From Reticulitermes speratus (Eukaryota; Arthropoda; Insecta; Blattodea; Rhinotermitidae), in the NCBI GenBank assembly GCA_021186555.1, contig JAJKFL010000004.1:25758406-25822405 (forward strand): a stretch of DNA of 64,000 nucleotides, read 5' to 3'. A program made the position numbers and the translations under genes. Below the pieces are notes generated by a model that had not been told where the DNA came from, made no database searches, and worked only from the letters and a program-made list of their open reading frames with translations. This document shows positions 46,680 through 59,700 of this stretch, piece after piece (the stretch's first letter is position 1; each line of letters starts with the position of its first letter).

Positions 46680-47398
46680 CCGTATATTCTCGAATCTAAT
46701 GCGCACCCTTTTTACAGTTTTAGAGGGCTAAAAAATCAGATGCGTATTAGATTCGCGTGCGGATTAGATTTGCGGTCTAGAGCTGGATTTTGGAAAAATT
46801 ATTGAGCTGCTGTACGTGCCGTAAGAACAATACAATAATCTATTATTTTATTATTTATTATTATAATAATATAATAATTGGGTCCAGCGAATTTCCTTCG
46901 TGACGCCTCACACCCACTGATCGCTGCCTTGTGTTTCCGCCATAGTCGAACGTTGCTTTCATTAACTCCAAAAATTGCAGCGGCTTTGCGGTTTCCATTC
47001 TCCTCTGCGCACCGAATAACTTCACGTTTGAACTTCGCCGTATATGAGAGTCGTTTAGATTTCAGGTGTCCCTCTTCCATAACTACGGTACACGACAAAT
47101 TGGAACAAGCACCTCCCACGTTTCAACAACTAAAGCTCAGCTGGCTTCAGATGAGATTGCGCACGTCTGTTGAGAAAGGCCCCGCCTCTATCGGTATGAC
47201 TCATCGGCCACAGGCGTAGCGTCGGATTTTAACGCATTGGTAACAACCAATATTATTCAATCAGTCGCCCCGTGGGCAAGGGGTGGTTGAAGGAAAGGTG
47301 CGCATTAGAATCGCGAACTAACTTTTTTTCGTTTAAGAAGTCGCCAAAAACTGGGTGCGCATTACATTCGGATGCGCATTAGATTCGAGAATATACGG
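46680..47398 (-). mobile_element. Pogo-like transposon, internally deleted
   Basis: TA-flanked, with inverted ends CCGTATATTCTCGAATCTAA. On the minus strand, 47119-46799 encodes a Brinker/Psq-type helix-turn-helix (LSYTAKFKREVIRCAEENGN, then NVRLWRKHK). The catalytic part is deleted. Confidence 0.78.
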
Positions 47399-47763
47399 TA
47401 TATGCTGGACTAGCAGGTGAGGTCCATTCACCAGCAGCACCAGACAGACAGTCTTGCAACTACAATGTTAATATGTTACTTATCAGTTAAATAATAAAGA
47501 AACATCAGCCTTATGGACACTGTGAAATGTGTAACAAGAATGCATCCAACCACAATCAAAAAATTTTAGATCCTTATCAAATTCTTACAGCTTCCTTTCC
47601 ACAAAATTAATGATACTAAAACAACACAAATTAGGTTACTTCGTGCTGTCCATTATCACAGTTAATTGTGATCACTTTTAATAACCTCATCTAGTTCCTA
47701 ATTCCTTACTCCCATTAACATATTCAGTAGTTAACCATTCTTTATCACATATTACAGGTATTC

Positions 47764-50700
47764 CTACTCTTGTGGTGGCTCAGGTGGACGTGCTTTGCAA
47801 AAGCAGTAAGGACGTAAGTGATGCTGTGTGTGCTCTACACAATGTGCAGCTGATCCGTAACGGTTGATCCGGCTTATATCCGAGATCTGCAGGTTAAAAC
47901 ACACATGAATTTCATCAATCTTAACCGTTTAAATCCTAGTGTTTAGTACAGTTACCAACAGGTTTAACATTAAACAAAAAATTTTATGTTAGTCTCACCG
48001 TGTATTTTACGATTCAATGTTTAAAAAACCAACAGAATGTACTTCACTTTCACTTTAATATGTATTGATTAACCCCTACATATGTTTCGGTTTTTACGTA
48101 AAACCATTCTCATTGGGAACAAAACTACGTTATATCACATCCAATGTTAATACAATTTTAAATATTGTGCAATGTCTTGCATGTTATTACAATCACTGTA
48201 AAATCAGAGTTTAAAACATATAAAATGTTGTATAAAATCCTTAAAATTCGTTCACTTTTGCGTCGTAATAACAAATTGTAGTAGAATAGATCACTGAGTT
48301 ATTCCACACCTCCGATTATTTTGGTTCTTGGTTTTGTATACTATGGTGGAGCCTTTAGTAAATATATCCTGCATTGTTCTGTCGAGTTTGTTTCTTGCTG
48401 CGTTGTGAACAATACACAACGCAGCATAAAACAAACTCAACAGAACAAAGCAGGATATATTTACTAAAGGCTCCACCATAGTATACAAAACCAAGAACCA
48501 AAATAATCAGAGGTGTCGAATAACTCAGTGATCTATTCTACTACAATTTGTTATTACGACGCAAAAGTCAACGAATTTTAAGGATTTTATACAACATTTT
48601 ATATGTTTTAAACTCTGATTTTACAGTGATTGTAATAACATGCAAGACATTGCACAATATTTAAACTTGTATTAACATTGGATGTGATATAACGTAGTTT
48701 TGTTCCCAATGAGAATGGTTTTACGTAAGAACCGAAACATATGTAGGGGTTAATCAATACATATTAAAGTGAAAGTGAAGTGCATTCTGTTGGTTTTTAA
48801 ACATTAAACAAAAAAACTCTGTTTTTCCCACATAGTGCATGTGCTCCCTATGACTCTCAGAATAAAAAAAAATTTTTCGCTATACAGCATTAACCAACCG
48901 GTCTTTCCAACAGAAGCACAAGGCATTCTCTGTGACGTATGAGCTCAATCTTCAGTTTTGTCTTCAAAGGATTAATTATGGAACTGACCCCATAACAACC
49001 AATATAATGTGATTTATTTTGAATCCCTACACTATATTATATACATAAATAAACACATGAAGTTCAATCACTGTGGTCAGAAACAGAGCTTCTGGCAGTG
49101 CTGTACATTGTGGTCACCACATGTATTCAAGTGTACCACAGTTAGACCAAGTGTGACATATTTCACAGTCAGTCAGTGCGACTCAGATCACACATCTGAA
49201 TGTAAAGCCTTGACAGTACTTTAAACTACCAGTTCAAAATCTAAAAGAAACTAAATTAACATCAGGAAGGAAGAAACAGGACATGTAGCATGCATGGGAC
49301 AGTGAGTAATGCAGAATAAGAAACCCTACAGGGAAGAAACCACAGGCGAGACCTTGGCACGGGTGGGAAGATATTAATTTTATCTTTAAAAAGAAGGACG
49401 TAGAATGGATTCAACTGGATGAGAATAGGATCCAGTGGTAGGCTCTTATGAACACAAGCAATGATTCTCTGAGTTCCATGAAGGATAGAGAATTCCTTGA
49501 CCAGCTTGACTACTAGCTTCTCACACAAAATACTACCCTATCAAATCTGTTAGTAGAGTATCTTAAAGAAGGTACAATAAATTCATCCCCAAGAAAATAA
49601 TGCTATAACAGATCATCATACTCCCTCATTTGAAATCACAGTTTCAGATCATGCAACTCACTTTTAAATAAATAAAAGAATAGAAGTGTGATTACTGTAA
49701 ATGGGGTTTGTCTTACTCTGATGGTAAAGCTGCCAACTGTGACATCATACTTCATTGAAACTTCAAACAAGCCACCACCTGGCCTTGTTGAGACCTTCAG
49801 TTGGTATACTTCCTGTGTCACTACTGTATGTGCCGACAAGTCAGCCACAAATCCATCAATGTCAGCATTCTTGTGAAATCTGAGAAGTCCTTCATTGGGC
49901 ACCAACTTTGCTGCCCACTGAATGCGTTCCAGTTGCAGTTCAGCACAAGTATTACGGTATGACTCTGTTAACCTGTCGAGACAGAACAAAACCCAATGAA
50001 TATGGGCACAAGTTAGCATATGTCAGACATTGCTATGAAAATGAATCATCCTACATTCCAGACATAAGTGAATAGACACCAGATAAACAAGTTCACATAC
50101 AGTTCACCCACAGTCCCTGTTGGTTAACTATATGAGCTAGTGACACCAATTCTCCAACAAAAATATGGCAGAATTCTTCAAATTAAACCATATTTCAGTC
50201 AACGGCACTGAGTACACTAGTAAGATAATAGTGAATACTGGAACACGAACCTACCTGGCACCTGGCATGACAATATAATATATCTGTAACACATTTTACC
50301 ACAATTATATATGTTAGGTGTAATGGGCAGACTCTGAAATATGGAATGGCAACATCCACTACTACACTAGTATTGTGGCGCGTCTTTCACTTTGGGTAAA
50401 CTGGCCAAGGCATGAAGCTAACCACTCATCTTCATTTAGTGCCGAGATTAACAATGAGTTAAACTCTACCTCCACGCCCCCATTCCCCTTATGGCATGCA
50501 CAGGGATAACTTTACGGCTGTGACAACACATTGCAATCCACATATAGGCCCTGCATAAACATGCAGCTTTCCAGTGCTGTCTTTCTGTTTCCTATCACAG
50601 ACCTACCAGTTTGCCTATAGATATCAAGGTATTACTCTGCATTCTGGGCAGGATGTGTGGTGGTGGAGACTCAGTGATCAGGGGTAGAGGTTCTGGTGGT

Positions 50701-53700
50701 TAAAATCTTAATTTCCAGTACCTTTTTTAATCTTTGTACTTTAATTTCTTCTCATCATTGTACGATAACCCAATGCTTAGTTTTTAAATCACATATATAA
50801 ACTTCTCTTTCTGATCTGTACATTACGATAAGAAGACATTACCATCGGGATGACATTTTGTCACCATTATTTAGTACAGGAAGCATACACTTCATTGAGA
50901 CACTGTTTCTTGTGCTGCCTTTCCCTCGTCCCATAACAGCATGAGTAAAGGTCAGAAGGTAAAGCTGTCCCTGTCCACACCATGAAGGTCTACAGGAGGA
51001 GCAGAGGTCTAGCTATACTTTTTCATAATTGTGGCACAAGAAGAGGTAAATGGTCAACTTCACGCTCTGGCTACTTTACCCCCCCCCCCCCCCCCCCCCC
51101 CCGGAAAAACCCCAGTACCCATTGAATAGGACGGTGGGTGGGCCCCAGCGCTGGTCTGAACATTTTAAAGGACAGAAAAATTTCCTGTTCCTGCTAGGAT
51201 TCGAACCCCAGGTTGTCCAGCTTGTACCCTAGTCACAATTCCAAGTATGCTATCCTGCCCCTGGCCTTCCCCCCCCCCCCCCCCCCCAGAAGTACATGAG
51301 TGTATTAATTGTTAAGTGTTATAGACTACAATGCTGATGCATATGGTAATATTCTGTAAAACTGTCTGGTAAGACTAGTTAAGGTAACCCTGTGCCATAC
51401 TTATGGAACTGTTTCATTACTTTACACTGTGATACTGACAAGAAGAGCAGTCAAACTGTGCAAAGAACAAAAACATCTACTACGTGTTTTATGAAGCAAA
51501 AAGCAGTGGCAGACATGGAATTACCTTTGCACTATAAAACGGCAGACTAACAACCACGCTAAAAATTTGGAAAAACTGATACCATTATATGAATGGATTT
51601 TGTAAGTAAGTCATAAAATCCCTACATAAACTACAGTTCTGAAAATTTTCATCCCCACGTTCAATGTCAAAAAGGGAAAAATGTCCAAGTAAATAGACAT
51701 AAACATAACTGTTCTTTAAAATCTGCATCACACACAATCCAGTAACTTGAATTCTGAATTTGTGTAGATGTTCAGTACGTACAAAATCAACAGTTACATG
51801 AACACCTTCAGGGTAAAACAAAGGGCAATATGAAAATAATTCTTTTAAGAAATAATGTCAAGAGCTACAGTTCCATCACATTCAATATGTAGGCTAAAAG
51901 TAAACAACAACAACAACAGCAAGAGGAGGAGGAGGAAAAAGGGAAAGAGGAGGAAGAGAAATAAGAAGAAGGGGAGGAGGAGGAGAAGAAGACGAAGAAG
52001 AAGGTGGTGATGATGAAATGGTGGCAGTGGTGGTAACGACAACAACAACACAGTCATGTTATACACCTACATATCTATAATATAAGTTTCATTTATAAAA
52101 CATAACAAATACAAATACAAATACAATATGGTAATTAAAAATTAACAGGCTTCTTACTTCACAGTTATACTTGTATTCATAATATATTTACTTGTTAATG
52201 AAGTCTACAAATGTGTCTGCAGCTCTGGCCACCAATCTGTCATGCAGATTGATTTCCTGCCAGTCAAGGCATGCACACCAAGTGGCTCAATATATGCATC
52301 TGCACATGTCCTCTCCACCGGCACCTGAAAAAGTATTTACACTGCATAACAACAAAGATGGGACTTGTGGTAGACCAAGTGGCAGTAGGACAGGTTTTTC
52401 TCCAAGTACTTCAGTTTTCCCTTATCAGTATCATTCCACAAATGCCCCCCATCAAATTTTGTGTTATTTTAAAACACAGTACAATCCTGTCACATGCATA
52501 GATGCATCCACTGTTCTAAGAATGACTATGCATTAGTCTGTGACTGTGTGCAGTTTACGGTTAATATTTGGGGTGAAAGCAGTAGCATGCCAACCTCAGA
52601 TTTCAAAGGCACCAGCCTCACAATGAACTGGGGATGCGGCATAATGAGATTTCTTTCAAATGATTTCTTATTACAATCAACTTCATGTTCTTTTGTATAG
52701 TTACCACATATCCATCGCATTTATCAAACATAAAAAGGGGACAGATCAGTGAAAAATAGGTTAAAAAAGAAGACAAATAGTCACAGTTTTATTAAATAAA
52801 AGTACCTCTCAACATTTCTCTGCTAACAGTTCTTCAGATTTCATAGGTATGAAAGTCAGAGGGAGACATTCTTTAAGCATTATTTTGGTTTTATCCGACA
52901 AATGTACACTTTTATTTTCTATTATTCAATACATATATTTCACTGAAGATGGTCCAACATGTTTCGAACCTTATATGAGGTTCATCTTCAGGGACATCAG
53001 TTTTAAAAATTACACCAGCCTTTCTTCAAAGGTACACGTTAGGTTATACACTTTAAAATGTTGTCTTTGTTGTCTTGGTTACTATATATCAGGTTGTATG
53101 TTCGCTTGTGGATGGTTGAGACAATAATAAAAAAATGTATGGTATGAATAACATAAAATTCTTTAAGCACGTTTTTTTACTGAGCTCAAGTTGTTCAGAA
53201 TTTCCGTGCCAAAGTTTTCTGAGTCATCCTGAAGCTCAACTGCTGAACTAATTTTTCTTTTTGACTCGGACATTGCTAATATAATACTGTTACGTATTTC
53301 TACAAATAACCCGTAGAAATTTTTTTTGCAATTTCAGTACCATTAAAACATGCAAAAGCTTTAAGAAACAACAAGCAGTAAAAAAACTGGACATTTTTAC
53401 AAACTCAAAAAACCCACCTGGTTGGAAAGTTTTGGGTTGGCAAAAGAGGACATGTCCAGGGAAAAGAGAACATATGGTAGCCCTACTTGATAAAACTCTC
53501 TGCGGAAATTAAAACTCTGATAATCACACAGCTTTAAGAGATATGCATCTAAATAAACTTTCTTTTATTCTACCTTAGAAAGAAATAATGAGTACTATGT
53601 TACTGTAAATAACTGCTTGAGATAACTGACATGGTTCTAATTTGTATTCGTCTTTCTGTTGTCAGGAATAATGTAAGTACCTGATTGAAAAGGCTGATAG

Positions 53701-56700
53701 CTCTGTCCTTAACATTCCCCTTCCCTGAACCTTGGTAATGCAGTAAATTTTTGAGCGTAGGGTTTATATCAAATGGTGTAGCGAGACGCTGACTGTTGCG
53801 TCTCATGTTAGCAATAATATCAGGATAAGTACGCTGGAACCATGATGGGAACACAAAGCCAAACATAGGCAAACGCTCCTCTTGCTTTCCTTGTTGTGTG
53901 TTACGAATATCCGCAAAGCTGTAACAGGAACACACATTCAGCTTTGTAACATGGAATGGTCATGTGGTTAGAGAAAACTGATATGCTGTTTACACTTTTA
54001 GTTACAAATCCACTTTCATGCAGCCTATATATACAGAGTAGAATGTGTATAACAGCCAGTGAATAACTTTCAAAATAAAGATCTGAAGGTGTATGTTCCA
54101 TAATCTTCTAGCCATCCTTCACACAATCCAGCTAAATACATGCAGCACAGTACTTCTTGAGAAGCTTACAGTCATTCAGTCAAGAAATTTCCTGCCTTTA
54201 ATAACACCCAAAGGTTCATTACCATGCAGCCAGATGCCTACAACCTGATTCTATCTTATGCCAAATCAATCCAGTCTACACATTACTTGTTTAAGATCCA
54301 CTTTAATACTTTCCTCTTATCTACATCTGGGTCACATTTTACATTATTCAGACTATCTTCAGTAATTAACTTGGATTTCTGAACTCAGCTAGCATAACTA
54401 ATACATCAACCAATGTATGCACTTAATAAAATACAATTCAAGACAAGTTTGCTTTTGAAATGTAGTGTTTGTAAACTCAGTGACAATGGAAAAAGTTCAA
54501 ATAAACATCAGTGATGTTTCACACATTACACCATGGTCAAAACATTATGGTGTACAGTTGAAAGCCGCAATATTCAGCACTAGACAATCCAAAAAGCTCT
54601 ATTAACCAGAAATTCACTAAGAGGCCCATTACATATCACTACTCCAGCCACTGACAGCAGTGTTGTAAAGATAATGTAAAAAAGTGAAATACTGGTGTCT
54701 TGTTGGCTTTTTCAGATTATATACAGCAAAATTTCATTAATCTGATGTCTTATAATTCAGAAATCCTGATAATCCGGCACTTGAGGAGAGTAGTCCCATG
54801 TCCGGAAGTTTTGGTTACTACCAGGAAAAAGCTTCATCAAAGAAACAGCAGATCTCAGGGACATGTTCAAAAAGGCCCCCAAGAGTGTCTGCACATCAAC
54901 CATTATACTATCTCCTAGTCCCTTGTCTCCTACTCCATCAACTTCCAGCTATGAAGACTCCAGAAAACACAGAAGAGGACCCTGACAACCCTGAACCAGA
55001 TTAAGGAGATAACCAAATGGAATGCTCCTACGATTAGTTATACAGCCCACGCATGGGAGCAGTAACAAACAATTACCTGTAAAAACTTCGGTCAGTAGAG
55101 GTACCATCTGATAATCTGGAATTTTCAATAATTCGGGACCTGCCCAGCTTTGTGCAAGTTGGATTAACAGAATTTTGACGTGCATACAATGTTATGTAAA
55201 AGGTTATAAAAAGGGAACAAAATGTGCGGCATGGAAAACAACAGGACATTAAGTGACGAATTAATTGGTTAGGTCTGTCCACGGGATTGCTGGGTACACT
55301 AAGATACACACAGGGTGTAATGTTCTAATATCCAGAAAATTACAATATCCAGCAACCTTTTAGTCCCAGAGGGGACAAATATTGCAACTTTTACTGTATA
55401 CTACAGTGCCAGCTTTAATCTATTAGGACATGGTTAATGTGACTGTGTGTTTTCCTACCAGACATAAGTTACAAATATATTTATAAATCCAGTGATGTGG
55501 TAGTATTGCACTCTTGAAAATTAATTGTTTTGATGTAGCACATTTCACTAAACTAAACCTACTATCATTACTAATTTCAGGAATATGATCATTTTCAATT
55601 GATGGTTTGAAACATCTTCCCTCCCTGCTCTTACTTGAAATCTCCTGTGAAAATTTTCATGACTGAATACACATTTCAGTTCCTTATTAATTTCTTCCTT
55701 TTGTATTGACACTTCACTCTCAGCTGAAACATGCACATTGGGAACTATGTCACATCATTCAGTACTCTCAAATCAGTAAGTATAGCCTACTAAGAAATAA
55801 AAGCTCTAAATAATCTAATACATGGAAAATTCTTTACCGTGGGCCATGATCACTCATGATGATTAATAATGTGTTATTAAGGTGCCCCTCTTCATTCAAT
55901 GTTTGAAGCCATTCCAACATATCCAGATCAACAGCACCAACCAAGTTGTGTGAATCATGCGACAGTTCAGTATGGAAACTGAACATGAACTTAGGTTTCT
56001 CACGGTAGACTTTGAAAAAGTCATGAACATAATTCATTACAACCTTGAAAAAGCAGAACAGATAAAATTGCATAAAACACTCCACTTCACTTCTGACAGT
56101 ACTCTGTATTGTTGACAAATAAGCCTAAAACCAATGATGAAAGTAAAACAGTAAGACACAACCCATACAAATCAAAAAACAGCGTCTATAAAACGTATGT
56201 TTGAGATGATCAGACTGAAATGGACCTAATCCGTTATGTTCACAATTGGTGATGCAAACTGTCAGTAAATGTTAATGACATGCCTAAATGTACTAAGAAG
56301 AGGGTTAAAGTAAAATGATTAATAAATGCATTTTCAGTCACTCAACAATTAAACCAACAAATGCACTTTATTTCTTAAGTATGTCCATTAACCCTACATA
56401 TGTTTCAGCTGCAATAGATCCATCATCAGGGGTTCAAGGTCACATTCACTAATCCATTTGGTATCACCACTTATACACCACAATGTACGTCACATTTCTA
56501 TTAACAGTTGATAACATTCACTGTTTTCGTTTATACAACCTTATCTTGTAAATGTCTGGCGCAATTGGTTTGTATACAAACCAATTGCCAGCAATTTTTA
56601 ATGATTTTTAACAACTTTTAATAACATTGTATTATCATCTTTTACGTTTTTAACTCAAAGATGTAAACAACCTACACCAGACATTTAAAAGATAAGGTTG

Positions 56701-59700
56701 TATAAACAAAAACAGTGAGTGTTATCAACTGTTAACAGAAACTTGATGTACATTGTGGTGTATACGTGGTGATACCAAATGGATTAGTGAATGTTGAAGT
56801 GAATGTGACCTTGAACCCCTGATGATGGCTCTATTGCGGCCGAAACATATGTAGGGTTAATGGACATGCTTAAGAAATAAAGTGCATTTGTTGGTTTAAT
56901 TATTGAGTGTTATCAAAATTCACGGTGAACACAACATAAAAAATGCATTTTCAGTCAATAAATTTACAATTTTTAAAAGCTCCAAATCCAACACATTTGA
57001 CTACCCCGCCTTGTCCAACATCTAGGTTTTGAAATACACACCTCCCACTTTTCTTATTTTTCAATTTTCAGTTCCCTTTTGGTTAACACAATACTGCAGA
57101 TGACAAACTCTAGCAGAAGCAGTTCAATATATGACAAGATGTCACTGTCACAATGCACCCAGCAGGTTTGTTCAGCATTGATAATTTACGTTTGGGAGAT
57201 ACTGAGTTCAAGATTTGATTGGAACACTGACTATCCTTATCAATGTGCACTGCAGCTTCTCTGAATAGTACTGTACCTTTAAGCAGGATACAAACACTTA
57301 CTCTCAAAAACTTCCCAGTTTTCCATATGTAATCATCCTCTTGTCTCTTTTGATATCAGTAACCCTAGCAGTTGGAAAATATTAAACAAACTATCAACTA
57401 ACCACTGTTGAATTGTTTGGCAGTATCAGCAATCTAACTAGACTCTGTAACCAAGCTTGACATATCACACTCGCACGTCATTCTTCATTTGTAAATTTGT
57501 CAATGTAATAAAATTGCAAGGATGTACAATACTCCTTGCATTTAATTTTGCAGGATTTCTTGGATGTATTACGCAATAGAAATAATAAGAAGGACAGTAA
57601 AACTTTGTAAGTATCAAAACATGAGTTTCTCACATAATAAACCCCTGTGGGCTTCATGTTTGACATGCCTTCTCTATATAAACAGATGACTACTGTCCCT
57701 TTGGTTTTGTGTGCAGGTTACTGTAACTACAGGCTTCAGGTATTCTGAAATCAGAACAAAGAGCTCACCTTATGGCGAGGTATAGAGCCCATGCAGTATT
57801 TCTTGTGATGACTATATTCTTGAGTAGCAGCAATGTAATAAGGCCGAGCATAATGATCTGTTGGCGGAGAGTCAAATCCCTTTAATCGGTACGTGAAGGT
57901 TCCAATATGAGGGCAATCCTCTAAGTATCCTGTAGACAAACGTTTATAAATGAGAAGGAACAGTGTGAATAGCGCCTTCAAACATATATGTCTGCCTGAT
58001 GTTTCAGTCTGAATGTATAACTTCAGGGACTGTAAATATTACATTCGTATTTTCTTTTAACCATGCACATAACTATAGGTAAAATATCACCTATATCTTT
58101 ACTATAAAGCTCCAATGAAAGTACTCACTGTAACTTGTTTGTACGTGTAACTAAAACAATAACACAGCACAAAATCACCTTTTTAGTTTACAATAAAAAT
58201 TTGATACTTTATGTGCAAAAATTTCTCTTTACAACAAACCATGTGGAATGTTTACATCTCATATAGGAGTCCTACTTAAAGCACAACCTGCTCATAGAAT
58301 CTACATTAAGAACCTAATTACATAATATAAGTCATCGCATATAAAAGTGCTTGTTGGAAATGACCTCCTTCAACTCTCAACACATGCCCGACACCTAGTG
58401 AACAAGTTATTAAAAACTGTTTGAAGTTCTTGCCTAGAAACTAATGACACTTGCACCTGATAATTTTTAAGTATGTCCTCTTTGTGTGAACTGCCTTCTT
58501 CTTCTTCTTCCTTCCAAGGGCCCGTCGGCATTAGCTCCGGATGCACTGCAGCCTAAGGCTTATTGTGCTGACCCTTAGTCTTTCATTCCACATTGGTTCA
58601 TTAGCCCTGTGCCTCTAATAGAGACACAGGTCTTTCAGTGAAGCCATGCTTATATCCCTTGGTTCAGCAAACATCTTCCCAAAGAGCTTATAACGTTGTC
58701 AAGCCAATGCCTCGCAACTACAAATAATATGATGCACAGTTTCAGTCTCCGACCCACAAAATCTGCAGGTCGGATCTCCTTCAAAGAGGCCCATAGTGTT
58801 CAAGTGCTTCCTCACAGGTGCGTGTCCTGTGAGAAATGCAACCGCTGATCTAAGTTGATTCCTGCTCAGTTTAATCAGGCCGTCAGCTTTTTTCTTACAT
58901 GGTTCATTAATAAAAAGTTTACCATGTTGTGAACTGCCTTTATATGCACTGTCTTTCAAACTTCCCCACAGATAATAATCACATGGCATCAAATAGGGTG
59001 GGTAAGCAAGCCAAAAAGGACAACCAATTATTTGATTGCCAAAATTATTAAGGCAGTAAGGATATCACTGCAATATTTGGCTGTGTGAGTGGTTGCAGCA
59101 TCTTGCTGGAAGCAGAATGAGGATTCCTTCTCCTTAACATTTAAATTTTCTAAAACTGGTGGGAGAATTTGCCCAATGCAGCTTTCTAAATTGACTGTGT
59201 CAAAAAAATAAGGTGGTTATGATTGCCAACACACCATACTCAAAATTTAATGCCATGCACTGACACCTTGTGTATTTATGTGGCCACTGAACAACGCTTC
59301 ATCTGTGTGTGTGTGTGTATATATATATAAAAGGTTAGCACTCATTCGACTTCACCACTACACACTGCCTCATATATCAGTTACACAACTGTACTCTTGC
59401 AACATAGTCTGCCTCTTGCAGTTCCTGCACAGCTGCGAATTTGTATGGTTTCAAACAAAACAATTTTGTGGCTGCATGTACAGATGACTTTGATACACTG
59501 ATTTCTCCAGACAACCATCTAAAGATTTTTGTGGGAATGCTTCTAACCACACTCCAAAATTGTCTGATGTTTATTCTGAAAGACCATGTTGTGCTCACTC
59601 TCACATCTTCTTTAAACAGGACTTGTTTGCAATTTGTTAAACACTCAACATACTGTTGATTTTGAAGGAAATAAAACACAGGGAAACCAACTTCTAAATT

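Noticed and set aside
48291..48494. Minus-strand 67-codon ORF
   Set aside because: Lies across the centre of the palindromic element 47982-48805.
51845..52066. Leucine-rich ORF
   Set aside because: Translation of the polypurine tract.
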